This document shows, one piece after another, positions 13,752-20,915 of a DNA stretch of 20,915 nucleotides. Origin of the DNA: a bacterium (GTDB lineage: Bacteria; Bacillota; Clostridia; Oscillospirales; Acutalibacteraceae); assembly GCA_020625635.1 (NCBI GenBank), contig JAHLBL010000010.1, positions 1 to 20,915 on the forward strand, written 5' to 3'. The position numbers were made by a program, and so were the translations under genes. Each line of letters begins with the position of its first letter. Position 1 is the first letter of the stretch. The notes beneath the pieces are model-generated. The model ran no database searches, was not told where the DNA came from, and saw only the letters and a program-made list of their open reading frames with translations.

Positions 13752-14375
13752 ATGGATTCGTATAAAACCGTTAAAACCGAGGCATATGACGAGCTTATCG
13801 AAAAACGCTCGCGCTTTATCGGCTACTGCAAGCCCGTAAAAAGCGAGCAGGAGGCTGTCGATTTTATTGCCGAAATAAAAAAGCGTCACTGGGACGCGAG
13901 ACACAACGTCTACGCGTATCACCTCAGAGACGGTCAGATAAAACGCTACAGCGACGACGGAGAGCCGTCGGGTACGGCGGGAATGCCCGTGCTCGATGTT
14001 ATCCTTAAAAACGACGTTGTCGATGTGGTCGTTGTTGTCACGCGCTATTTCGGCGGAGTACTGCTCGGTACGGGCGGACTTGTGCGCGCCTATTCACAGA
14101 GCGCAAAAATCGCGCTCGAGGCGTCGGAGATCGTCACGATGTCGCTGTGCTGTGAATGCGCACTGAACTGCTCCTATACTCAGTACGGAAAGCTCAACAC
14201 TCTCATTATCGGCGCGGGAGGATTTGTCGACGACACAGCCTTCAGCGACGACGTTCGACTTTCCTTCCATATTCCCCGCGAAAAGCTCCCTTCTTTTGAC
14301 AAACAGCTCGCCGACGCGACAGCGGGACAGCTCTCCGTCGAGGTGCTCGGCGAAAAATTTTATGAAATAAGTTAG
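13752..14375 (+). CDS. yigZ: YigZ/IMPACT family protein (UPF0029)
   Basis: 207-residue cytosolic protein of the YigZ/IMPACT family. It has an N-terminal ribosomal S5-like fold holding the signature RYSDDGEPSGTAGMPVLDVI at about 65-84 and VVTRYFGGVLLGTGGLVRAYS (about 95-115), and a ferredoxin-like C-terminal domain (about 140-205). Eukaryotic IMPACT modulates the Gcn2 stress pathway; the bacterial role is not settled, with RNA or ribosome interaction suggested by the fold. Length is typical. The ATG at 13752 is preceded by only a moderate GGGGA (13741-13745). It lies 60 bases before dnaG with no obvious terminator between, so read-through is possible. Confidence 0.9.
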   Translation: MDSYKTVKTEAYDELIEKRSRFIGYCKPVKSEQEAVDFIAEIKKRHWDARHNVYAYHLRDGQIKRYSDDGEPSGTAGMPVLDVILKNDVVDVVVVVTRYFGGVLLGTGGLVRAYSQSAKIALEASEIVTMSLCCECALNCSYTQYGKLNTLIIGAGGFVDDTAFSDDVRLSFHIPREKLPSFDKQLADATAGQLSVEVLGEKFYEIS

Positions 14376-14435
14376 GAAAACTCAATATTTTGTCGTATAT
14401 ATAAATGTGATTAATTAAAGAATGGTGGTGTTAAT

Positions 14436-16199
14436 TTGCCTTTGCCTGACGGATTCCTTCAGGAACTCAAGGCGAGGAACGATATCTCCGATGTCGCTTC
14501 CGCCTACGTTAACCTGAAGCGCCGCGGCAGGAATATGGTCGGACTGTGTCCCTTCCACGGCGAAAAAACACCATCTTTTAATATTTATACCGAAAACGGC
14601 TCTTTTTACTGCTTCGGATGCGGTGTCGGCGGCGACGTGATCACCTTCGTAATGAAGATCGAGAACCTCGATTATATCGAGGCGGTTAAGTTTCTCGCCC
14701 AGCGCGCGGGAATGTCTATGCCAGAGGATTCGTTCGACGACAGTATGTCCTCGCTGCGAAAGCGTATTTACGAAGCCAACCGCGAGGCGGCGCGCTTCTT
14801 TTTCCGCACGCTATATTCTCCGAACGGAAAAGTAGGTCTTGACTATTTTCGCGGACGAGCCCTCACCGAAAAGACGATCAGACACTTCGGTCTCGGTTAT
14901 GCCGACCCGAGCCGCAACTCGCTCGTGAAGCATCTTAAATCGCTCGGCTTCAAAAACAGCGAGATCGTTGCAGCGAACCTCGCGTATCAGAACAAGAGCG
15001 GCAGCATTTCCGACAGATTTTACGACCGCGTGATGTTCCCGATTATCGACCTGCGCGGCAACGTGATCGCGTTCGGCGGACGCATTATGACAGACGCCAA
15101 GCCGAAATATCTTAACACCTCCGATACGCCCGTTTTCAAAAAAAGCTCAAATCTTTTCTCACTTAACAACGCCAAGAATTCGGGCGTGAGAACGCTGATA
15201 CTCTGCGAGGGTTATATGGACGTGATCGCAGTGAATCAGGCGGGCTTCGAGAACGCCGTAGCCACCCTCGGAACGGCACTGACTTCGGAGCAGGCTCTGC
15301 TTATGAAGAGGTACGCCGACGAGGTCATCATCTGCTACGACTCCGACGAAGCAGGGCAGAAGGCTACCGCTAAGGCGATAAATCTGCTGAGAAACGCGGG
15401 CTTGCTCATAAGGGTTATTTCTGTTCCCGAGGGCAAGGATCCCGACGAGTTTCTGCGGACGAAGGGCGGAGGCGCTCATGACGCCTTCAAAAACGTGATT
15501 GACTCGAGCGGTAACGACGTTGAATACAGGCTCGGTAAGCTGCGCGGCGCGTATAATCTCGAGTTCGCCGACGGCAAGGTAGCCTATCTCGGCGAGGCGG
15601 TAAAGATTCTCGCGGGACTCGACAACGCCATCGAGCAGGATATATATGTCTCCAAGCTGAGCAAGGAGGTCGGAGTTTCCACCGACGCGATTAAGCAGCA
15701 GCTAAAGAAAATTTCGGGAAAGCGTTTGCGCGAGATCAGCCGCGAAAACTTCCGACGGCTTCAGACAAATCTGAGCGGCAGAGGAGACAGGCAGAATACC
15801 GAGCGCTACGCAAAACCGCGGTCAACAACCGCGGAGGAGGGCGTTCTCGCTTTCATTATAAATAATCCCGACCGATTGAGCTTTGTCACTTCAAGACTTG
15901 ATGCCGATAAATTCCAGATTGAGTTTTACAGGAAACTGTATTTATATTTCTGTGAAAGAATTAAAGACGGTAAGGATATCCTTTCCTCAGTTTCGGGTGA
16001 GTTTACTCAGGACGAGGTGGCGAGGATTTACAGAATCGCGAACTCCGATGTCGCAAGGATGTCGAACGAGAAAACGGTTCTTGAAAATATAAAAGTAATA
16101 AATGATGAGTATGTAATGCTGAAGACTGCCGATGTAGCGAATTCCTCGATAGATGATATACAGGAACAGCTCAGGCGTCTTAAGGACAGCCATCAATAA
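14436..16199 (+). CDS. dnaG: DNA primase
   Basis: 587-residue primase that makes RNA primers at the replication fork with the DnaB helicase. The N-terminal CHC2 zinc finger is intact (C38, H41, C59, C62: LCPFH and YCFGCGVGGD). The RNA polymerase core with a TOPRIM centre follows: CEGYMDVIAV (about 254-263), TLGTALT and CYDSDEAGQKAT. The C-terminal part (about 470-585) is the DnaB-interaction region, starting EEGVLAFIINNPDRL. The start is TTG at 14436: the protein then begins MPLPDGFLQELKARNDI, matching other primases, no ATG or GTG is in frame just upstream, and GGTGGTG (14424-14430) is 5 bases before it. This modest site plus TTG suggests low translation, fitting a protein needed in few copies. 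rpoD follows after 75 bases. Confidence 0.96.
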   Translation: MPLPDGFLQELKARNDISDVASAYVNLKRRGRNMVGLCPFHGEKTPSFNIYTENGSFYCFGCGVGGDVITFVMKIENLDYIEAVKFLAQRAGMSMPEDSFDDSMSSLRKRIYEANREAARFFFRTLYSPNGKVGLDYFRGRALTEKTIRHFGLGYADPSRNSLVKHLKSLGFKNSEIVAANLAYQNKSGSISDRFYDRVMFPIIDLRGNVIAFGGRIMTDAKPKYLNTSDTPVFKKSSNLFSLNNAKNSGVRTLILCEGYMDVIAVNQAGFENAVATLGTALTSEQALLMKRYADEVIICYDSDEAGQKATAKAINLLRNAGLLIRVISVPEGKDPDEFLRTKGGGAHDAFKNVIDSSGNDVEYRLGKLRGAYNLEFADGKVAYLGEAVKILAGLDNAIEQDIYVSKLSKEVGVSTDAIKQQLKKISGKRLREISRENFRRLQTNLSGRGDRQNTERYAKPRSTTAEEGVLAFIINNPDRLSFVTSRLDADKFQIEFYRKLYLYFCERIKDGKDILSSVSGEFTQDEVARIYRIANSDVARMSNEKTVLENIKVINDEYVMLKTADVANSSIDDIQEQLRRLKDSHQ

Positions 16200-16203
16200 T
16201 ACC

Positions 16204-16262
16204 TCCGCGGATTGTGCCTGCGAAATGCCGCGGATCATACATATTCCACGCAGGCGGAAAGG
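16204..16262 (+). promoter_or_regulatory. Interleaved inverted repeats in the dnaG-rpoD gap, candidate RNA switch
   Basis: TCCGCGG (16204-16210) can pair with CCGCGGA (16228-16234), and GCCTGCG (16216-16222) can pair with CGCAGGC (16249-16255). The arms are interleaved, so the stems either exclude each other or form a pseudoknot. The second stem ends directly against GGAAAGG (16256-16262), the only Shine-Dalgarno-like sequence before rpoD. No T-run follows, so an effect on translation or RNA processing is likelier than termination. Confidence 0.4.
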
Positions 16263-16274
16263 TAACGGATAATT

Positions 16275-17360
16275 ATGGGACAGCAGGATAAGAAAACTAT
16301 CGTAAAGGAACTTACCGAACTCGGTAAATCCAAAGGCAGTCTTACCAATGACGAAATCATAGAAGCTCTCGGCGAAATGGAATTCAAGCCTGAGGAGCTC
16401 GAAAAGCTGTACGACAGCCTCGAGCAGCAGGGCATTGAGATTATAGAGGATATCGAAAACATCAATTTTGATGAACTCGAAAACGTAGAGGAAAAGAAAG
16501 ACGGTCTCAGCGGCGAAGGCACCGAAACAGTTTCAATCGATGATCCCGTTAAGGTTTACCTGAAGGAAATCGGCCGTGTTCCTCTGCTTACTCCCGAGGA
16601 GGAGATCGAGCTTGCAATCAAAATCGCGGAGGGCGACGTTCAGGCTAAGAAGCGTCTTTCCGAGGCTAACCTCCGTCTTGTTGTCAGCATAGCAAAGCGC
16701 TACCTCGGACGCGGAATGCAGTTCCTCGACCTTATTCAGGAGGGAAACCTCGGTCTTATCAAGGCTGTTGAAAAATTCGACTATACAAAGGGCTTCAAGT
16801 TCTCTACCTACGCGACATGGTGGATCCGTCAGGCTATCACCCGCGCGATTGCCGACCAGGCGCGTACGATCCGTATTCCCGTACATATGGTAGAGACCAT
16901 TAACAAGGTCAAGAAGGTCAGCACACAGATCCTCCACGAAAAGGGCCACGAGCCCAGCTCCGAGGAAATCGCCGAAAAGCTCGACATTTCCGTTGAGAAG
17001 GTTCGCGAGATCGTTCGTGTGGCACAGGAGCCTGTCTCGCTTGAAACACCTATCGGCGAGGAGGAGGACAGCCACCTCGGCGACTTTATCCCCGACAGCG
17101 ATACTCCCGCTCCCGCCGACGAGGCTTCTCACGCTCTGCTCAAGGAGCAGCTCGAGGAGGTTCTCGCCACGCTCACACCGCGTGAGGCAAAGGTTCTCCG
17201 CCTGCGCTTCGGTCTTGAGGACGGAAAGAGCCGCACACTCGAGGAGGTCGGAAGCGAGTTCAAGGTTACTCGTGAGCGTATCCGTCAGATTGAGGCTAAG
17301 GCTCTTCGAAAGCTCCGCCACCCCTCCAGAAGCAAAAAGCTCAAGGATTATCTCGATTAA
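16275..17360 (+). CDS. rpoD: Primary RNA polymerase sigma factor (sigma-70/SigA)
   Basis: 361-residue housekeeping sigma factor. Regions in order: 1.1 (about 1-60, a short acidic form), 1.2 (DDPVKVYLKEIGRVPLLTPEEE), 2.1-2.4 (NLRLVVSIAKRY through YATWWIRQAITRAIADQARTIRIPVHM, which melts and reads the -10 box), 3 (about 205-280), and 4.2 (TLEEVGSEFKVTRERIRQIEAKALRKLRHP, the -35 reader). Length is typical of Firmicute SigA and all key regions are intact. It agrees with the many TTGACA/TATAAT-type promoters in this window. It follows dnaG as in the macromolecular synthesis operon; rpsU, found with them in some bacteria, is not adjacent. The ATG at 16275 lies 12 bases from GGAAAGG, a wide spacing that could be set by the RNA fold upstream. 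Confidence 0.97.
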   Translation: MGQQDKKTIVKELTELGKSKGSLTNDEIIEALGEMEFKPEELEKLYDSLEQQGIEIIEDIENINFDELENVEEKKDGLSGEGTETVSIDDPVKVYLKEIGRVPLLTPEEEIELAIKIAEGDVQAKKRLSEANLRLVVSIAKRYLGRGMQFLDLIQEGNLGLIKAVEKFDYTKGFKFSTYATWWIRQAITRAIADQARTIRIPVHMVETINKVKKVSTQILHEKGHEPSSEEIAEKLDISVEKVREIVRVAQEPVSLETPIGEEEDSHLGDFIPDSDTPAPADEASHALLKEQLEEVLATLTPREAKVLRLRFGLEDGKSRTLEEVGSEFKVTRERIRQIEAKALRKLRHPSRSKKLKDYLD

Positions 17361-17370
17361 ATCAATATGA

Positions 17371-17413
17371 AAAATGGCAGAAGGCTGATTTTACGCCTTC
17401 TGCCTGTTTTTTT
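17371..17413. terminator. Bidirectional terminator between rpoD and the LysM gene
   Basis: GGCAGAAGGC (17376-17385) and GCCTTCTGCC (17395-17404) form a perfect 10-bp stem. On the plus strand TG and seven T residues follow (17407-17413); on the minus strand ATTTTT follows. It sits 15 bases after rpoD and 16 bases after the end of the converging gene. Confidence 0.9.
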
Positions 17414-17420
17414 GCAGATA

Positions 17421-17729
17421 TTATATAAACAGCCTCGTGCCGGGGTAGAGCATATTCGGGTTGCACATACCGTTCTTTTTCGCCAGACTTTCCACCGTCG
17501 TGCCGAATCGCTGAGCGATCGACCACAGCGTGTCGCCGGGTCTTGTGACGTAAATGTATCCCTCGAGCTCCTCGGTATCAACGGGGACTATGATCTTCTG
17601 TCCCACATAAATCATTGACGGGTCGCTGATATTGTTCTTTAAAAGAATTTTATCGACTGTTGTGCCGAAAAAGTTGGCGATTCCGAACAGCGTGTTTCCC
17701 TTGCGCACTGTATATGTTACAGTTTCCAT
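17421..17729 (-). CDS. Small protein made of two LysM domains
   Basis: 102-residue protein consisting almost only of two LysM repeats, at about residues 4-50 (YTVRKGNTLFGIANFFGTTV ... IYVGQKIIVPV) and 58-102 (YIYVTRPGDTLWSIAQRFGT ... LYPGTRLFI). LysM domains bind N-acetylglucosamine in peptidoglycan or chitin-like glycans. There is no signal peptide, membrane helix or catalytic domain, so export, if any, is not explained by the sequence. Similar short LysM proteins are common in Clostridia, some linked to spore coat or phage tail assembly; no such neighbours are seen here. GGAGGG lies about 10 bases before the ATG. A possible promoter (TATAAT at 17753-17758 on the minus strand, -35 GTAACA at 17776-17781) precedes it. 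Confidence 0.85.
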   Translation of the reverse strand: METVTYTVRKGNTLFGIANFFGTTVDKILLKNNISDPSMIYVGQKIIVPVDTEELEGYIYVTRPGDTLWSIAQRFGTTVESLAKKNGMCNPNMLYPGTRLFI

Positions 17730-17782
17730 AACAGATATCCCTCCTCGGTGTTATTATATGAAGTTGTCACAAGGGTGTTACA

Positions 17783-17806
17783 GCAAAATTTCTTAGTGAA
17801 ATTTGC
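17783..17806. promoter_or_regulatory. Inverted repeat in the LysM-pullulanase gap, candidate operator
   Basis: GCAAAATTTC (17783-17792), TTAGT and GAAATTTGC (17798-17806) form a 9-bp repeat with one extra A. It lies just upstream of the proposed LysM -35 box and about 85 bases upstream of the pullulanase -10 box. No T-run follows. The rest of the 208-base gap (17730-17937) is AT-rich with no reading frame. Confidence 0.4.
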
Positions 17807-17892
17807 ACATAAAATTCAATGATTTTTCTACATATTAAACTAAGACTTGAAAGTAATTAATTCTAATACAGAAATATAATATTACCTTAATT

Positions 17893-17901
17893 TGATACAA
17901 T
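17893..17901 (+). promoter_or_regulatory. Candidate extended -10 promoter of the pullulanase gene
   Basis: TGATACAAT (TGn plus TACAAT at 17896-17901) would start transcription near 17908, 30 bases before the gene. No good -35 box is found. A TATAAT at 17921-17926 is too close to the ribosome binding site GGAGGG (17928-17933) to be the -10 box of this gene. Confidence 0.35.
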
Positions 17902-17937
17902 AACTATATGTATTTTGTATTATAATCGGAGGGTAAA

Positions 17938-20742
17938 ATGCGGGGTAAAAGGCTTTTATCTATATCACTTATAATCGCTTTTATGCTGTGCTCTCTTTGT
18001 TTCGGCTACACCACGAGCGCCAATGCTGCCGACTACGAAGCGTTTGCGGCTAAGCTCGATAAAACTGTTTACAGTGGTAATCTCGGTGCTGTTTATACAA
18101 AGACCGAGACCGTTTTTCGCGTGTGGGCTCCTACGTCCGACTCCGTGAAGGTCAAGTTCTATAAAAACGCGACCTCCAACATCTACACGAAGCTCACCAA
18201 TATGAAGTTCAATAAATCCACGGGCGTGTGGGGCGTAAGAATTAAGGGAGACCTTAAAAACACATATTATACCTATGTCTTCAGACGCAAGGGAAAGACA
18301 TACGAAACGTACGATATCTACGCCAAAGCCTGTGCTCCGAACGGAAGACGCAGTATGGTTGTCGACCTTTCAGCCACCGATCCAAAGGGCTGGGAGAACG
18401 ACCTGCAAGTTTCGGTTGACAATCCCACCGATGCGCGCATCTGGGAGGTTCACGTCGGCGATTTCTCAAACTCCGAGACCTCGGGCGTTACCGAAAAGCA
18501 CCGCGGAAAGTACCTCGCCTTTACCGAATCGGGTACGACTGTAGGCGGCGTTGCCGGCGCGGCTCCTACCTGTGTTGACTATCTTAAGCAGCTGGGCGTA
18601 AATTACGTTCAGATAAATCCGTTCTACGATTTCGGCTCTGTCAACGAGAATGATAAAACGAAATCCGATTCCAACTATAACTGGGGCTACGATCCCATAA
18701 ACTATAATATTCCCGAGGGCTCCTACAGCACCGATGTGAGCAAGGGGACTACACGCATAATCGAGTGCAAGAAGATGATTCAGGCGCTCCATAAGGCGGG
18801 TATCGGCGTAATTATGGACGTCGTTTATAATCACACCTATGAGAGCGTAAAATCTGCGTTCAACCTGACCGTTCCGAATTATTACTACCGTTTTAAATCC
18901 GACGGAGAATGGTCGAACGGCTCGGGCTGCGGCAATGACACTGCCTCCGAGCACAGAATGTTCAGAAAGTATATGATCGATTCCGTGAAGTACTGGGCTG
19001 AGGAATACCACGTTGACGGCTTCCGCTTTGACCTTATGGGACTTCACGATGTTCCTACGATGAATAAGATCCGCCGTGTTCTCGATACGCTCGACGGCGG
19101 AACCAAGCTCATTATGTACGGCGAGGCATGGAAACTTGATACCTCCGCCGATGAGGGTACGGTTCTCGCTAATCAGGACAACGTCACTAAGCTTTCCGAC
19201 AGAATCGGAGCGTTTGACGACACCTTCCGCGACGCTCTCAAGGGACCCGCGGCAGGAGCCGAGCAGGGCTTTATCCAGTCGGGAGCCAACCGCGGAAACC
19301 TTATGACAGGTATTATGGGACAGTCCGATGATACCACAGGCTGGGCAAAAAGCCCCAATCAGTGCGTTGCATATACCTCGTGTCACGATAATCTCGCTCT
19401 CTGGGATAAGCTTGTTATCTCCGAGAAGGGAAATGAGGCGGACTACACAGAAAGATACAACGACCTCGTCGCTATGAATAAGCTCGCGGGTGCGGTGACA
19501 TATACCTCGCAGGGCATCAGCTTTATGCTCGCTGGTGAGGAGTTCTGCCGCACGAAGCATGGCGATGAAAACAGCTATAAATCCGGCAAGAGCCTTAATC
19601 AGATTGACTGGTCGAATCTCGAGACCTTCGGCGACGTGTCCGACTATTACCGCGGACTGATTAAGCTGCGTCAGAATGTTCCCGCTTTTACTGATCCGAC
19701 GGCAGATACCGTAAAGTCAATGGTTCTTGTCGATAATCTTCCCGAGGGCGTGCTCGCGTATAAGCTCCGCGACAGCAGACTCGGCAAGATTCTTATGGTT
19801 TTCAACTCCTCGAAGGAAGCGCGGTCGCTTCAGTCCGATACCGTATGGGCTCAGCTCGTCAACGAAAAGGAAGCCGGCATTAGAAATCTCGGAACGGTTT
19901 CGGGCAAGCTTACGATACCCGCCGTTTCGGCAGCGGTTTTTGTTGAGAAAGAAAGCTTTGACGCGGCAGGTCTGTCCTCCGACGAGGGAAAGGTAATCGT
20001 AAAATATACCGAAAACGGTAATGTTTTCAAGAGCTATGCTGTTAACGGCAAGATAGGGGAAAGCTTCTCCGTCGAGCCTCTTACGCGTATTCTTATGAAT
20101 TACGATATCAAAAAGCGTACAGGCGCTTCGGGTACATTCAGCGACAGCCTCCGTACCTGTACCTTTGAGTGCCAGAAATTCGACGGCAGTATCACCAGCA
20201 TCACGTTTGACTGTATTGATGAGGCGACGGGACGAACGATTTCCGATACCATTGTTATGACGAACCGTCAGGGACAAGCCTACGAAACGCTGTCCATACC
20301 GTCTGTCGAGGGTTATTCGCTCGATCTCGCCAAGCTTCCCGCCAACGGCTGCGGAACATTCGGCGAGCTTGACAGCAAGGTTCAGTATAAGTATAAAAAG
20401 AAAGACGCCGATGATATCACCTGTAAGGTCAATATCGTTTATATGTCCACCGACGGTACGATCCTCGGAACGGATTCGAAGTCGGGCGACCTCGGCGCTC
20501 CGTATTCCACTACACAGATTGATATTGAGGATTACACCTTCAAGAGCGTGACCGATAACAGCACGGGCTCGTTCTCGCCGACCGAGAAGAATGTTCTCTA
20601 TATCTACACTCCCGCTGCTATTTCAGCCGAAACGCGCAACTTCCTGCTTATCTGCGGCGTTGTGCTGATTGTCGCCGCGGCGTCGCTGATTTACAGAAAA
20701 AGGCAGAAATCCAAGCTGATGTCGAAGCTCGATATCGGCTGA
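17938..20742 (+). CDS. pulA: Secreted, membrane-anchored type I pullulanase (GH13) with MucBP-like repeats
   Basis: 934-residue extracellular debranching enzyme cleaving alpha-1,6 bonds in pullulan or starch. Signal peptide at 1-30 (likely cut after ANA). A beta-sandwich N-domain of CBM48 type (about 45-130) begins TVFRVWAPTSDSVKVKFY. The GH13 barrel (about 165-585) carries YNWGYDP (247-253), the mark of type I pullulanases, and the four GH13 regions: DVVYNH (D294), GFRFDLMG (nucleophile D365), MYGEAW (acid/base E396) and SCHDN (D484). A beta C-domain (about 590-670) follows. Then come three repeats resembling mucin-binding MucBP domains (about 686-747, 755-820, 829-891), one transmembrane helix (about 902-919) and the basic tail YRKRQKSKLMSKLDIG. 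No LPxTG precedes the helix, so anchoring is probably in the membrane itself. GGAGGG is 4 bases before the ATG. Confidence 0.92.
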   Translation: MRGKRLLSISLIIAFMLCSLCFGYTTSANAADYEAFAAKLDKTVYSGNLGAVYTKTETVFRVWAPTSDSVKVKFYKNATSNIYTKLTNMKFNKSTGVWGVRIKGDLKNTYYTYVFRRKGKTYETYDIYAKACAPNGRRSMVVDLSATDPKGWENDLQVSVDNPTDARIWEVHVGDFSNSETSGVTEKHRGKYLAFTESGTTVGGVAGAAPTCVDYLKQLGVNYVQINPFYDFGSVNENDKTKSDSNYNWGYDPINYNIPEGSYSTDVSKGTTRIIECKKMIQALHKAGIGVIMDVVYNHTYESVKSAFNLTVPNYYYRFKSDGEWSNGSGCGNDTASEHRMFRKYMIDSVKYWAEEYHVDGFRFDLMGLHDVPTMNKIRRVLDTLDGGTKLIMYGEAWKLDTSADEGTVLANQDNVTKLSDRIGAFDDTFRDALKGPAAGAEQGFIQSGANRGNLMTGIMGQSDDTTGWAKSPNQCVAYTSCHDNLALWDKLVISEKGNEADYTERYNDLVAMNKLAGAVTYTSQGISFMLAGEEFCRTKHGDENSYKSGKSLNQIDWSNLETFGDVSDYYRGLIKLRQNVPAFTDPTADTVKSMVLVDNLPEGVLAYKLRDSRLGKILMVFNSSKEARSLQSDTVWAQLVNEKEAGIRNLGTVSGKLTIPAVSAAVFVEKESFDAAGLSSDEGKVIVKYTENGNVFKSYAVNGKIGESFSVEPLTRILMNYDIKKRTGASGTFSDSLRTCTFECQKFDGSITSITFDCIDEATGRTISDTIVMTNRQGQAYETLSIPSVEGYSLDLAKLPANGCGTFGELDSKVQYKYKKKDADDITCKVNIVYMSTDGTILGTDSKSGDLGAPYSTTQIDIEDYTFKSVTDNSTGSFSPTEKNVLYIYTPAAISAETRNFLLICGVVLIVAAASLIYRKRQKSKLMSKLDIG

Positions 20743-20751
20743 GATAAAGTA

Positions 20752-20915
20752 TAGGCAATACCGCATATTCAGGTGTGCGGATTGCGAAGAAAGATTTTTC
20801 GTCAGGATGCACAAATAATCGGTTTGCATACTGACGTATGGATGCCGGTTTTTGGGCATTCAGACGGAACAATATTCAAGCAAGGCGTGCACCGTGAATT
20901 GTGCGGTGTTGCCTA
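20752..20915. mobile_element. MITE-like hairpin element with terminal inverted repeats and TA flanks
   Basis: GGCAATACCGCA (20754-20765) and TGCGGTGTTGCC (20902-20913) are inverted repeats with 11 of 12 positions matching, and the similarity continues inward (ATTCA-GGTG on both arms). TA lies immediately outside each end (20752-20753 and 20914-20915), as after insertion of an IS630/mariner-type element at TA. The interior folds on itself, with CATAC-TGAC-GTATG (20827-20840) at the tip and matching arms below it. There is no coding potential. It begins 10 bases after the pullulanase stop, so it supplies the 3' end of that transcript. Confidence 0.7.

Noticed and set aside
16533..17321. 262-codon open frame on the minus strand
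   Set aside because: It lies wholly inside rpoD on the other strand; leucine-rich antisense frames are common opposite GAG-rich coding DNA, and there is no ribosome binding site or family match.
18466..19560. 364-codon open frame on the minus strand
   Set aside because: It is antisense to the catalytic part of the pullulanase, has no recognisable motif, and the plus frame carries all GH13 motifs.
20620..20742. LPxTG sortase signal at the pullulanase C-terminus
   Set aside because: The residues before the final helix read TPAAISAETRNFLL; no LPxTG or close variant is visible.

Overview
The window reads as chromosomal DNA from a Gram-positive Firmicute of class Clostridia. The best guess is an Oscillospiraceae/Ruminococcus-type gut bacterium. 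The signs are strong AGGAGG ribosome binding sites, sigma-A promoters with 17-bp spacers, a threonine T-box, adjacent dnaG and rpoD, a Cys4 L31 protein, and a secreted type I pullulanase with mucin-binding-like repeats. The genus is inference only. I saw no rRNA, tRNA, CRISPR array, prophage or transposase gene.

Left part (1-4119, minus strand): two translationally coupled membrane sensor proteins. The downstream one (57-1301) keeps histidine-kinase motifs. The upstream one (1298-2968) has the same layout but has lost the phosphoacceptor His and the ATP-binding boxes. Next comes a secreted protein with two Ig-like (Big_2) domains. On the plus strand follow an AlkD-type DNA alkylation repair protein and a small PH-like protein, each with its own promoter.

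Lipid-metabolism block (5440-10190): an acyl-CoA ligase/synthetase and a FabF-type condensing enzyme form one minus-strand operon. A LysR regulator is divergent from them, and a hotdog thioesterase converges on the regulator with a 6-bp overlap of the coding ends. The fabF and lysR promoters interlock, with facing -10 boxes 3 bp apart. A near-identical motif (ATGCAAAAAC[C/G]GC) and GCATAA/TTATGC half-sites lie upstream of both enzyme transcripts. This suggests one LysR regulon for a small, unassigned acyl-thioester pathway, and it is the most system-like feature here.

Information-processing block (10226-17413, plus strand): promoter, threonine T-box, thrS, a VanY-like membrane protein that has lost its zinc ligands, rpmE with its own promoter and terminator, a YigZ/IMPACT protein, dnaG with a TTG start, and rpoD. 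The dnaG-rpoD gap holds two interleaved inverted repeats.

Right part: a small two-LysM protein converges on rpoD at a bidirectional terminator. Across a regulatory gap lies a 934-residue secreted, C-terminally membrane-anchored type I pullulanase. Ten bases after its stop codon begins a 160-bp hairpin element with terminal inverted repeats flanked by TA on both sides, which looks like a MITE and ends exactly at the window edge.
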